Positions 1 to 6,054 of a stretch of 9,036 bases of DNA are shown one piece after another. This DNA is from Acidimicrobiaceae bacterium (GTDB lineage: Bacteria > Actinomycetota > Acidimicrobiia > Acidimicrobiales > Palsa-688). The notes under the pieces were generated by a model. It ran no database searches. It was not told where the DNA came from and saw only the letters and a list, made by a program, of their open reading frames with translations. The DNA is taken from assembly GCA_003158835.1 (NCBI GenBank), contig PMLI01000203.1, positions 1-9,036 of the forward strand, written 5' to 3'. Both the position numbers and the translations under genes were made by a program. Positions within the stretch are counted from its first letter, which is position 1, and every line of letters starts with the position of its first letter.

Positions 1-569
1 CCGGGCCCCGGGCCTAAGCCGGCGACGGGGCCGGCGGCGGGGCCGGCGGCGGGGCGGTCCCCCCGGGCCGCGGCTATGCGCTGAGCCGTCAACAGCGCCG
101 TGCCCGAGGGGGAGTCGAGCTTGGCGTCGTGGTGCAGCTCGACCACTTCCACGGTCTCGAACCAGGGGGCGGCCAGCTCGGCGAAGCGCATCATGAGCAC
201 GGCCCCGATGGCAAAGTTGGGTGCGAACACGCAGTTGGCCGGGCCCGGCCCGAAGCTCTGGGCCAGCTCGGCCAAGACCGGCGCCGCCCAGCCCGTCGTA
301 CCGATCACGGCGTGGACACCGTGGGTGGCGCACCAGGCGGCATTGCCGGCCGCGGCGGCGGCGACGGTGAAATCGACGGCGACCTCGGCCCCCGCCTCGG
401 CCAGGGCGTCCGGGCCCGGCGCCGCCACCAGGCCGGCAGCCGGGATGGGGGTGCCGGCGTAGGCCGGGTCGACGGCGGCCACGAGCTCGAGCTCGGGGTC
501 GGCCCGTACGGCGGCGCAGACGGCGCCACCCATGCGGCCGCCGGCCCCGAACACACCTACTCGCAGCAT
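1..569 (-). CDS. dapB: 4-hydroxy-tetrahydrodipicolinate reductase, C-terminus cut off by window edge
   Basis: DapB carries out the NAD(P)H-dependent reduction step of the diaminopimelate/lysine pathway in the cytoplasm. The ATG at 569-567 opens 189 visible codons that stay open to the edge. The N-terminus has the Rossmann dinucleotide motif GAGGRMG (residues 8-14). GTTGW and APNFAIGAVL follow in family order. ELHHDAKLDSPSGTA holds the catalytic His/Lys region (His146, His147, Lys150) and the substrate-binding SGT. The last roughly 25 visible residues are Ala/Gly/Pro-rich, partly encoded by a 12-bp tandem repeat, and include one TTA leucine codon, which is unusual in such GC-rich coding. The family is normally about 245-270 residues, so some 60-80 are missing. 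The gene starts 19 nt after the M16 peptidase stop with only a weak GA/GG-rich ribosome site, so it probably depends on upstream transcription. Family assignment is secure. Confidence 0.96.
   Translation of the reverse strand, partial: MLRVGVFGAGGRMGGAVCAAVRADPELELVAAVDPAYAGTPIPAAGLVAAPGPDALAEAGAEVAVDFTVAAAAAGNAAWCATHGVHAVIGTTGWAAPVLAELAQSFGPGPANCVFAPNFAIGAVLMMRFAELAAPWFETVEVVELHHDAKLDSPSGTALLTAQRIAAARGDRPAAGPAAGPVAGLGPGP
27..55. repeat. 12-bp tandem repeat inside dapB
   Basis: The unit GGGGCCGGCGGC occurs twice exactly (27-38 and 39-50) and begins a third time (51-55). Read on the minus strand it encodes Pro-Ala-Ala-Gly repeats in the variable segment after the SGTA motif of DapB. Because the unit is a multiple of three, copy-number change would keep the reading frame. 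Confidence 0.8.
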
Positions 570-588
570 GTGCCCACTCGCCGCATCT

Positions 589-1914
589 TCAGGCCCGCGT
601 GTCCCACTCGGGAAAGGCATCGTCGTCGAAGGGGCCCAGGACCACCAGGCTGCGGGGCCCGCCCAGCACTTCGGCCGCCACCCGGGCCAGGTCATCGGTG
701 GTCACGGCCGCGATCTGGGCATCGATCTCGGCCAGGGGCGGCACCCGGTCGTGAGCCAGCTGGGACCGGCCCAACCGGCTCATGCGGGCGCCCGAGTCCT
801 CGAGCCCGAGGGCGGTGGCACCCCGGATGTGGCTGCGGGCCGCTCCGAGCTCCTCTTCGCTGGGGCCGCGGGCCGCCATCTTGTCCAGCTCCTCGGTGAT
901 CAGCTTCAGGACCTCGGGGGCCTTGGCCGGCGCGGTCCCGGCGTACACGGCGAAGTCGCATTATCCCTGGTAGCCGGAGCGGTACGAGTAGACGCTGTAG
1001 GCCAGCCCTCTCTCTTCCCGGATGGTCTGGAACAGCCGGCTCGACATGCCTCCCCCCAGGACGTGGTCGAGCACGTTGAGGACCTGGCGGTCCGGGTGGT
1101 TGCGGTGGAAGCCGGGCATACCGACCATGACGTGGGCCTGTTCGGTGGGGCGTTTTACGACCAGGCGCCGCTGGGCGGCGCCCGCCGGTGGCTCCCGGCC
1201 GGGCCGGCTCCCCCCCGCCAGCGCGTCCCGGCCGATTTCGCCGGCCGCCTTTTCCAGCCTGCTCACCACTCCGTCCACGATGGCGGCGTGCTCGATCAGC
1301 CCGGCCGCCGTGACCACGATGTTGGCGGCCCGGTAATGCCGGCGGTGGAACCGGGCGATCTGGTCGCGGGTGGCGGCGCGCACCGTGCCCTCCAGGCCCA
1401 GGACGTCCCGGCCCAACGGGTGGCCCGGGTACATGGCCGCATTGAACAGGTCGTGCACCTCTTCGGCCGGCTCGTCGGCGTGCATGAGTATCTCTTCCAG
1501 GATGACCTGGCGTTCGGCCTCGAGTTCTTCGGGGCGCAGCGCCGGGGCCCAGATGATCTCCGAGAGGATGTCGAGGCCGAGGTCGACCGATTCGGCCAGG
1601 AGCCGCACGTAAAAGGCCGTGTGCTCCTTGGTCGTAAAGGCGTTGATGTCCCCGCCCACGGCGTCGACCAGTTCGGCGATCTCACGGGCGCTGCGCTGCT
1701 CGGTACCCTTGAAGAGCAGGTGTTCGAGGAAGTGCGACGCCCCGGCCAGGCTCTCGGGCTCGTCGACCGACCCCGTCCCCACCCAGAACCCGAGGCTGAC
1801 CGAGCGCACGTCGGGCATGTGCTCGGTAACGATCGTGAGACCTCCGTCGACGACGGTGGTCTCCACGACATCCCTGAGCCCCTCGAGGGCGGAAAGCCCC
1901 GGGGTCGGCACCAT
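589..1914 (-). pseudogene. M16 family zinc metallopeptidase interrupted by one in-frame stop codon
   Basis: This is a processing-peptidase-like M16B metalloprotease, the type found between pnp and dapB in actinobacteria (called PepR in mycobacteria). The frame runs 441 codons from ATG 1914, with an AGAGAGG ribosome site at 1926-1920 and a 5-nt spacer. The inverted zinc motif HFLEH (residues 61-65) is intact, and the third ligand is expected at Glu141, 76 residues later. NAFTTKEHTAFY and GGGMSSRLFQTIREERGLAYSVYSY also match the family, the latter being the C-terminal substrate-binding region. Codon 318 (963-961) is TAA. The same frame then continues with a normal family C-terminus (FAVYAGTAP, LGLEDSGARMSRLGRSQL) to TGA 591-589. 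The 317-residue N-terminal product would lack about half of the second domain. It is a recent nonsense mutation, a sequencing or assembly error, or less likely a readthrough site. All other parts look under selection. Confidence 0.85.
961..963 (-). other. Premature in-frame TAA in the M16 peptidase gene
   Basis: The minus strand reads CAG GGA TAA TGC GAC TTC GCC GTG TAC GCC, that is Q-G-stop-C-D-F-A-V-Y-A. Both flanks are in the same frame and both match the M16 C-terminal domain without a length change relative to the family pattern as I recall it. One base change (for example TCA, TAC, CAA or GAA to TAA) would explain it. TAA also ends pnp and gltD in this window, so the codon is not reassigned genome-wide. 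Confidence 0.9.
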
Positions 1915-1929
1915 CAGCGCCTCTCTTTT

Positions 1930-4365
1930 TTAGTGACGCCGGCGAGGGTTGCGCCGCGGCCCCTGGCCCCGGGGCTCAGCGCTACGGGACGGGGCGGCAC
2001 CGGGACCGGCGGCCCCCGCGCTCACCTCGGATGTGGCCGGGCCCAGGTCGCCAAAGGCGGAACGGGCTTCCTGCTCCCAGGTCTCCTCGAACGAGACCGT
2101 CTCGTACCGGTTGTCCGTCCCGGCCCCGTCGGGCCCAGACGCGGCGGGCGCAGACGCGGCGGGCGCGGCCGCAGTGAGCGGGGCGGCTTGAGGGCCGGCC
2201 GCCTCCTCTAGGGAGAGCGACACCTTGCCCACGGGGTCGATGTCGTCGACGTGCACGTCGAGGTCGTCGCCCAACGACAAGACGTCTTCGACGCGCTCGA
2301 CGCGCTTGCCCTGGGACAGCTTGGAAAGTTTGGAGATGTGCAACAGCCCGTCCCGACCGGGGAGGATGTTGACAAAGGCGCCGAACTTGGTGATGTTGAC
2401 AACCTTGCCCCGATAGGTGGCGCCGATCTCGGCCTTGGGCGGGTCGAGGATCAGCTCGATGCGCCGCAGGGCTTCCTTTACGGCGGCCCCGTCCCGGGCG
2501 CCCACGGTGACAGTGCCGACGATGCCGTTGTCGTCGACGTTGATGTCGGCCCCCGTCTCCTGCTGCATGGCGTTGATCATCTTGCCCTTGGGCCCGATCA
2601 CCTCGCCGATCTTGTCGAGCGGGATCTCGATCGTCACGATCTTGGGCGCCGTGTCACGCACCTCGGCCCGGGGCTCGGAGATGGCGGCGTTCATGACCTC
2701 GAGGATGCTCAGACGAGCCTCCCGGGCCTGGCGCAGGGCGTCGCCCAGCACCGCCGCCGGCAGGCCGTCGATCTTGGTGTCGAGCTGCAGGGCCGTCACG
2801 AAGTCGGCCGTGCCCGCCACCTTGAAGTCCATGTCCCCGTAAGCGTCCTCGGCCCCGAGGATGTCGGTGAGGGTGACGAACTTGTCGCCGTCTTTGACGA
2901 GCCCCATGGCAATGCCCCCTACCGGCGCCTTTATGGGCACACCGGCGTCCATCAGCGACAGCGTGGAGGCGCACACCGAGGCCATGGATGTGGAGCCGTT
3001 GGACGACAGCACCTCTGACACCAGGCGCAACGCGTACGGGAACTCCTCGAACGACGGCACCACCGGCAGCAGGGCGCGTTCGGCCAGCAGGCCATGACCG
3101 ATCTCCCGGCGCTTGGGGCTGCCCACCCGTCCCACCTCGCCGTTGGCATAAGGGGGCATGATGTAGTGGTGCACGTAACGCTTCTTCTCGTCGATGCCCA
3201 CCGTGTCCAGGATCTGGTCCATGCGCGGCATCCCCAGGGTGGTGAAGTTGAGGACCTGGGTCTCTCCCCGCTGGAACAGGCCTGAGCCGTGCGCGGTCGG
3301 GATTATGCCCACCCGGGCCGAGAGCGGCCTGAGGTCGCGCGTGCCCCTCCCGTCGATGCGCACGCCTTCTTTGACGATGCGCTGGCGTACCAGGTGCTTG
3401 GTGTGCGAGCGGACGGCGGAGGAGATCTCCCGTTCCCGCCCGGGCATCTCGGCCGACATCTCCTCGAGCAGCGACCGCGTCACCTCGGACAGGGCGGCTT
3501 CGCGCTCGGATTTGAGCGAAATGGTCGTCACCTTGCTCAGGCGCTCCGTACCCAGGGCTTCGACCCGGGCGTAGACGTCGGCGCCGTAGTCCTTCCGGGC
3601 CTCGTAGGCCAGCGGCGCCCGCGACCCGGCCTCGGCCCTGAGCTTGAGCTGCAGGTCGATCGACTCCTTGATCCAGCGCTTGGCCGCCTCCAGGCCCTCG
3701 GCGATCACTTCTTCGGTCACCTTGGGGGCCCCGCCGGCGTAATAGGTCCACGCCCGTTCGGTCCCACCGGCTTCGACCATCATCACGGCCACGTCCCCGT
3801 CCGCCAGGGCCCGACCGGCCACGACCAGCTCGAAGGTCGAGTCGTCGCCTTCTTGGTACGTCGGATGGGCCAGCCATTCGCCGGCTTGCGAATAGGCGAC
3901 CCGGACCGCCCCGATCGGGCCCTCGAAGGGGAGGCCCGAGATCATGAGCGCGGCGCTGGCCGCGTTTATGGCCAGCACGTCATGGGGGTTGGTCTGGTCG
4001 GCGCCCAGGACGGTGATGACCACCTGGGTCTCGTTGCGGTAACCGTCGGCGAACGAGGGCCGCAGGGGCCGGTCGATAAGCCGGGCCGTGAGTATGGCGC
4101 TCTCGGTGGGCCGGCCCTCACGGCGGAAAAACGAGCCGGGTATCTTGCCGGCCGCGTACATCCGCTCTTCGACGTCGACGGTCAGCGGGAAGAAATCGAT
4201 GCCCTCGGGGGCGTGTGCGGCGGCGTTGGCCGTGGCCAGAACGATGGTGTCGCCTATGCGGGCGACAACGGCTCCCTGGGACTGCTGGGCCAGTAGGCCC
4301 GTCTCGAAACTGATGGTTTTGTCAGTGCCGGAGACCGGCGCTGAAACGGAACAAGGCTCCCCCAT
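1930..4365 (-). CDS. pnp: Polyribonucleotide nucleotidyltransferase (PNPase)
   Basis: PNPase degrades RNA 3' to 5' by phosphorolysis and can also add 3' tails. It works as a trimer in the cytoplasm and is often part of an RNA-degrading complex. The 811-residue protein has all the expected domains: a first RNase PH domain (with FFPLTVDVEERMYAAGKIPG and RLIDRPLRPSF), a helical linker, and a second, catalytic RNase PH domain with GAEDAYGDMDFKVAGT. Asp507, Asp513 and Lys515 there line up with E. coli Asp486, Asp492 and Lys494. A KH domain (GPKG at 591-594) and an S1 domain (about 648-720) follow. The tail of about 90 residues is Ala/Pro/Gly-rich, ends in a basic RRNPRRRH, and contains an acidic-aromatic patch. 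I chose ATG 4365 rather than the upstream in-frame ATG 4419 because the family N-terminus begins there and an AAAGGAG site sits 12 nt before it. It follows rpsO, the classic arrangement. Confidence 0.98.
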   Translation of the reverse strand: MGEPCSVSAPVSGTDKTISFETGLLAQQSQGAVVARIGDTIVLATANAAAHAPEGIDFFPLTVDVEERMYAAGKIPGSFFRREGRPTESAILTARLIDRPLRPSFADGYRNETQVVITVLGADQTNPHDVLAINAASAALMISGLPFEGPIGAVRVAYSQAGEWLAHPTYQEGDDSTFELVVAGRALADGDVAVMMVEAGGTERAWTYYAGGAPKVTEEVIAEGLEAAKRWIKESIDLQLKLRAEAGSRAPLAYEARKDYGADVYARVEALGTERLSKVTTISLKSEREAALSEVTRSLLEEMSAEMPGREREISSAVRSHTKHLVRQRIVKEGVRIDGRGTRDLRPLSARVGIIPTAHGSGLFQRGETQVLNFTTLGMPRMDQILDTVGIDEKKRYVHHYIMPPYANGEVGRVGSPKRREIGHGLLAERALLPVVPSFEEFPYALRLVSEVLSSNGSTSMASVCASTLSLMDAGVPIKAPVGGIAMGLVKDGDKFVTLTDILGAEDAYGDMDFKVAGTADFVTALQLDTKIDGLPAAVLGDALRQAREARLSILEVMNAAISEPRAEVRDTAPKIVTIEIPLDKIGEVIGPKGKMINAMQQETGADINVDDNGIVGTVTVGARDGAAVKEALRRIELILDPPKAEIGATYRGKVVNITKFGAFVNILPGRDGLLHISKLSKLSQGKRVERVEDVLSLGDDLDVHVDDIDPVGKVSLSLEEAAGPQAAPLTAAAPAASAPAASGPDGAGTDNRYETVSFEETWEQEARSAFGDLGPATSEVSAGAAGPGAAPSRSAEPRGQGPRRNPRRRH

Positions 4366-4377
4366 ATAGGTGGTGTT

Positions 4378-4384
4378 CTCCTTT
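4378..4384 (-). promoter_or_regulatory. Ribosome binding site deciding the pnp start
   Basis: AAAGGAG on the minus strand lies 12 nt before ATG 4365. The spacer is long but the match to the anti-Shine-Dalgarno sequence is strong. This favours that start over the in-frame ATG at 4419, which would place both this site and the leader hairpin inside coding sequence. Confidence 0.7.
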
Positions 4385-4390
4385 CGGGCT

Positions 4391-4417
4391 GTGGCCGCCG
4401 GCAACGCCGGTGGCCAC
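4391..4417 (-). promoter_or_regulatory. Strong hairpin in the pnp leader
   Basis: In the transcript the sequence folds as GUGGCC-A-CCGGC, loop GUU, GCCGG-C-GGCCAC: 11 base pairs, nearly all G-C, with one internal A-C mismatch. It sits 26 nt upstream of the pnp ATG and just before the ribosome site. No U-run follows, so it is not a standard intrinsic terminator. In E. coli the pnp leader contains a stem cut by RNase III and used in PNPase autoregulation. A similar role here is inference from position and structure only. Confidence 0.6.
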
Positions 4418-4423
4418 AATACG

Positions 4424-4448
4424 GGAGCCTCCGGCAGTCGAAGGCTCC
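4424..4448 (-). promoter_or_regulatory. Second inverted repeat upstream of pnp
   Basis: GGAGCCT (4424-4430) and AGGCTCC (4442-4448) form a perfect 7-bp stem with an 11-nt loop, six nt upstream (in transcription) of the stronger pnp leader hairpin. No U-tract follows. It probably contributes to a structured leader or protects the processed rpsO 3' end. Confidence 0.45.
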
Positions 4449-4530
4449 TGGCCGGGGAACGGGGCTGAGCCAGTTGTCAGTGGACGACCTCCCCGAAGCG
4501 GTGTTCAGCCCTGGTAGGAAGCCCTCGACT

Positions 4531-4551
4531 GGCAGCTGACGACAGCCTGCC
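4531..4551 (-). promoter_or_regulatory. Hairpin just after the rpsO stop codon
   Basis: The transcript can pair GGCA/UGCC and GCUG/CAGC around a UCGU loop with one bulged G, giving 8 base pairs. It starts 16 nt after the rpsO stop. There is no U-run, so termination is unlikely unless factor-dependent; a 3'-end-protecting or processing hairpin is an alternative. The rest of the rpsO-pnp gap (4366-4567) shows only further overlapping inverted repeats, such as GGGCTGA 4462-4468 with TCAGCCC 4505-4511, and no small gene. Confidence 0.4.
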
Positions 4552-4567
4552 CCCAGCCCGTTCTAAG

Positions 4568-4825
4568 TCAGCGGCGCAGCCCCAAGCGCCCGATCAGGTC
4601 CCGGTACCGCTCGACGTCGTTGTTACGGACGTAGTCGAGGAGCCGGCGACGGCGCCCGATGAGCACCATCAGCCCACGGCGGGAGTGATGGTCGTGGTTG
4701 TTGACCTTCAGGTGCTCTGTCAGATGAGCGATCCTCTCGCTCAGCAGGGCAACCTGAACCTCGGGCGAACCCGTGTCGGTCTCATGGAGGCGGTAGGCCC
4801 CGATTGTCACTGCCTTTTCGGCCAT
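4568..4825 (-). CDS. rpsO: 30S ribosomal protein S15
   Basis: S15 is a primary 16S rRNA-binding protein that helps fold the central domain of the small subunit. The protein has 85 residues against the usual 88-89, and the shortfall is in the N-terminal helix (MAEKAVTIGAYRLHETDTGS). The RNA-binding core is typical: DTGSPEVQVALLSERI, LTEHLK, HDHHSRRGLMVLIGRRRRLLDY (the most conserved stretch) and a basic LGLRR end. ATG 4825 is chosen over far-upstream in-frame codons because it restores the family length and has an AAGGA site (4839-4835) with a 9-nt spacer. The gene is followed by pnp, as in most bacteria. S15 represses its own mRNA in several species through differing leader structures. The 188-nt leader here is long enough for this, but I do not recognise a specific binding fold. 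Confidence 0.98.
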   Translation of the reverse strand: MAEKAVTIGAYRLHETDTGSPEVQVALLSERIAHLTEHLKVNNHDHHSRRGLMVLIGRRRRLLDYVRNNDVERYRDLIGRLGLRR

Positions 4826-4892
4826 GCTGGTAGGTCCTTGAAGTGGGCTGGCTTTACAACGGACAAGGCGCTGCTCCCGCCCCCTCGCAGGC

Positions 4893-4910
4893 CCCGAAGC
4901 TTCTTTCGGG
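4893..4910 (-). promoter_or_regulatory. Small hairpin in the rpsO leader
   Basis: CCCGAA (4893-4898) and TTCGGG (4905-4910) form a 6-bp stem around a short loop, about 70 nt upstream of the rpsO start. The stem overlaps a GAAGCTTC palindrome. It could be part of an S15-responsive leader, but nothing beyond position supports that. Confidence 0.3.
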
Positions 4911-4946
4911 CAACTGAGCGGCTGCAGTGCCACAACGCCACGGGCG

Positions 4947-4955
4947 ATCTTAGCA
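4947..4955 (-). promoter_or_regulatory. Candidate extended -10 promoter element for rpsO-pnp
   Basis: The minus strand reads TGCTAAGAT, matching the extended -10 pattern TG-n-TAnnnT. It is embedded in the short dyad TTAGC-T-GCTAA (4960-4950). No convincing -35 box lies 16-18 nt upstream. Transcription would begin near 4940, giving rpsO a leader of roughly 115 nt. It is one of the few AT-richer spots in this gap, but such a match can occur by chance. Confidence 0.3.
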
Positions 4956-4977
4956 GCTAACCGCGCCGGAGCAGGTA

Positions 4978-5010
4978 CCCCACGTCCCGCTCCCGTCCCG
5001 CTCCCGTCCC
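4978..5010 (-). repeat. G-tract cluster (potential RNA G-quadruplex) after ribF, built on an 11-bp tandem repeat
   Basis: The plus strand carries GTCCCGCTCCC twice (4984-4994 and 4995-5005) plus GTCCCG (5006-5011). On the transcribed minus strand this gives six G-tracts: GGG-AC-GGG-AGC-GGG-AC-GGG-AGC-GGG-ACGT-GGGG. The loops of 2-4 nt satisfy the usual four-tract quadruplex rule with tracts to spare. It begins 3 nt after the ribF stop codon, so it would form in the ribF-rpsO intercistronic RNA or in single-stranded DNA. The motif is directly visible; folding and function are inferred. Confidence 0.6.
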
Positions 5011-5013
5011 GGT

Positions 5014-6009
5014 TCAGACCGCCGAGGCGCCCGCCAGGGCCCGCCTGGTCTGCGCCACGTCCACGGTCATCTGGTCGATCAGGGCCTCCACGGACCCGAA
5101 CTTCACCTGGCCCCGCAGCTGTGCGACCAGCTCCACGGTGCCCATTTCGTCGTACAGGTCGCCCTGGAAGTCCAGCAGGTGCGCCTCGACCAGGGAGTAG
5201 GGCCGGGAGGCGAAGAAAGTGGGCTGGCGGCCCACCGAGACGGCGGTCTGGTGGCGGGTCCCGTCCGGGCGCAGGTACCAGCCGGCATACACGCCGTCGG
5301 CGCACAGCTGCATCTCCTGGTCGACTTCGAGGTTGGCGGTGGGGAACCCGAGCTCGCGCCCCCGCTTGTCGCCGTGGCCCACTATTCCCCGGAGCTGGTA
5401 CCAGCGGCCCAGCAGGCGGGCTGCGGCCCCGACGTCGCCCGCGCCCACCAGCCCGCGGATCCTGGTCGACGAGATCGCCTCCGTCTCCGCGCCCGAGATC
5501 GGGCCGGAGCGAGAAAGGCGGATCCCGGTCACGTCGAAGCCGAGCCGGGCGCCCATGCGCTGGAGCAGGGCGACATCGCCTTCCCGGTTGCGGCCGAAAT
5601 GGAAGTCGTGGCCCACCACCACGGCCCGGACGTTGAGGCACCCCACCAGGACTTCGGCCACGAACTCCTCGGCCGGCTCGGCTGCTCGCTGGGCATCGAA
5701 GTGCAGGACGAGGGTGATGTCGGTCCCGGTGGCGGCCAGCAGGGACAGCTTCTGGTCGAGGTCGGTGAGCAGCGACGGGGCCGAGCCCGGCCGCACCACG
5801 CTGGCGGGGGGCCGGTCGAAGGTGACCACGACCGAGAGGGCGCCGATCTCGGCGGCCGCGGTGCGCACCCGCTCGATGAGGCGGCGGTGCCCGAGGTGCA
5901 CGCCGTCGAACGCCCCGATTGTGACCACGGTGCCGGCCCCCGGGCCGGCATAGCCCAGGTCGGCCAGGCTGGGCTCCCCGGGGCGGGCGGGATAGTAAGC
6001 GACCTTCAC
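5014..6009 (-). CDS. ribF: Bifunctional riboflavin kinase / FAD synthetase
   Basis: RibF phosphorylates riboflavin to FMN and then adenylylates FMN to FAD in the cytoplasm. The 331-residue length is normal for the two-domain enzyme. The N-terminal nucleotidyltransferase domain has GAFDGVHLGH (32-41), VVGHDFHFGRNREGD (ending at 145) and SSTRIR (180-185). The C-terminal kinase domain has GDKRGRELGFPTANL (213-227), which includes the PTAN metal/ATP motif, then GVYAGW and YSLVEAHLLDF, the expected site of the catalytic Glu. The start is GTG 6009; there is no in-frame ATG near it and no clear Shine-Dalgarno sequence. It may therefore be translated by coupling to gltD, 44 nt upstream. Its products feed the flavin sites of GltB (FMN) and GltD (FAD), though this pairing may be coincidental. 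ribF before rpsO is a common order. Confidence 0.97.
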   Translation of the reverse strand: MKVAYYPARPGEPSLADLGYAGPGAGTVVTIGAFDGVHLGHRRLIERVRTAAAEIGALSVVVTFDRPPASVVRPGSAPSLLTDLDQKLSLLAATGTDITLVLHFDAQRAAEPAEEFVAEVLVGCLNVRAVVVGHDFHFGRNREGDVALLQRMGARLGFDVTGIRLSRSGPISGAETEAISSTRIRGLVGAGDVGAAARLLGRWYQLRGIVGHGDKRGRELGFPTANLEVDQEMQLCADGVYAGWYLRPDGTRHQTAVSVGRQPTFFASRPYSLVEAHLLDFQGDLYDEMGTVELVAQLRGQVKFGSVEALIDQMTVDVAQTRRALAGASAV

Positions 6010-6041
6010 GGCTGCAGGATACCGGCCGCGGCCCGGAGGCT

Positions 6042-6054
6042 ACCCGGCCCGGGT
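6042..6054. repeat. Short inverted repeat at the gltD-ribF junction
   Basis: ACCCG-GCC-CGGGT is a 5-bp stem with a 3-nt loop that touches the gltD stop codon. No U-run follows on the minus strand, so it does not look like a terminator. Together with the GC-rich palindromic stretch just beyond it, it leaves no recognisable ribosome site in front of ribF. Confidence 0.3.

Noticed and set aside
692..961. TAATG stop-start overlap with AGGGA just upstream in the M16 gene, opening an 89-codon frame
   Set aside because: That ATG reads a different frame from the peptidase and yields an Arg/Gly/Pro-rich shadow protein, while the peptidase frame on the same bases encodes conserved M16 sequence.
961..963. 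TAA reassigned to an amino acid in this organism
   Set aside because: TAA ends pnp at its expected C-terminus and also ends gltD, so it works as a stop here.
589..1914. Two separate M16 half-subunits instead of a broken gene
   Set aside because: Natural two-subunit M16 enzymes split between the two domains, near residue 220. Here the break is at residue 318 inside the second domain, and the downstream part has only an in-frame GTG without a convincing ribosome site.
1926..1931. A6 run at the end of pnp as a slippage site
   Set aside because: It overlaps the stop codon and precedes the next gene's ribosome site. Slippage would not produce an extended product of any recognisable family.
532..2211. 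Long open plus-strand frame of 559 codons opposite dapB, the M16 gene and the pnp tail
   Set aside because: It spans three genes with clear families on the other strand, its protein is Gly/Arg/Pro/His-rich without a recognisable domain, and GC-rich codon bias commonly leaves the antisense frame open.
3289..4296. Long plus-strand frame of 335 codons opposite pnp
   Set aside because: Antisense shadow of a highly conserved gene with biased composition.
4391..4448. Rho-independent terminator between rpsO and pnp
   Set aside because: Neither hairpin is followed by a U-run on the transcribed strand.
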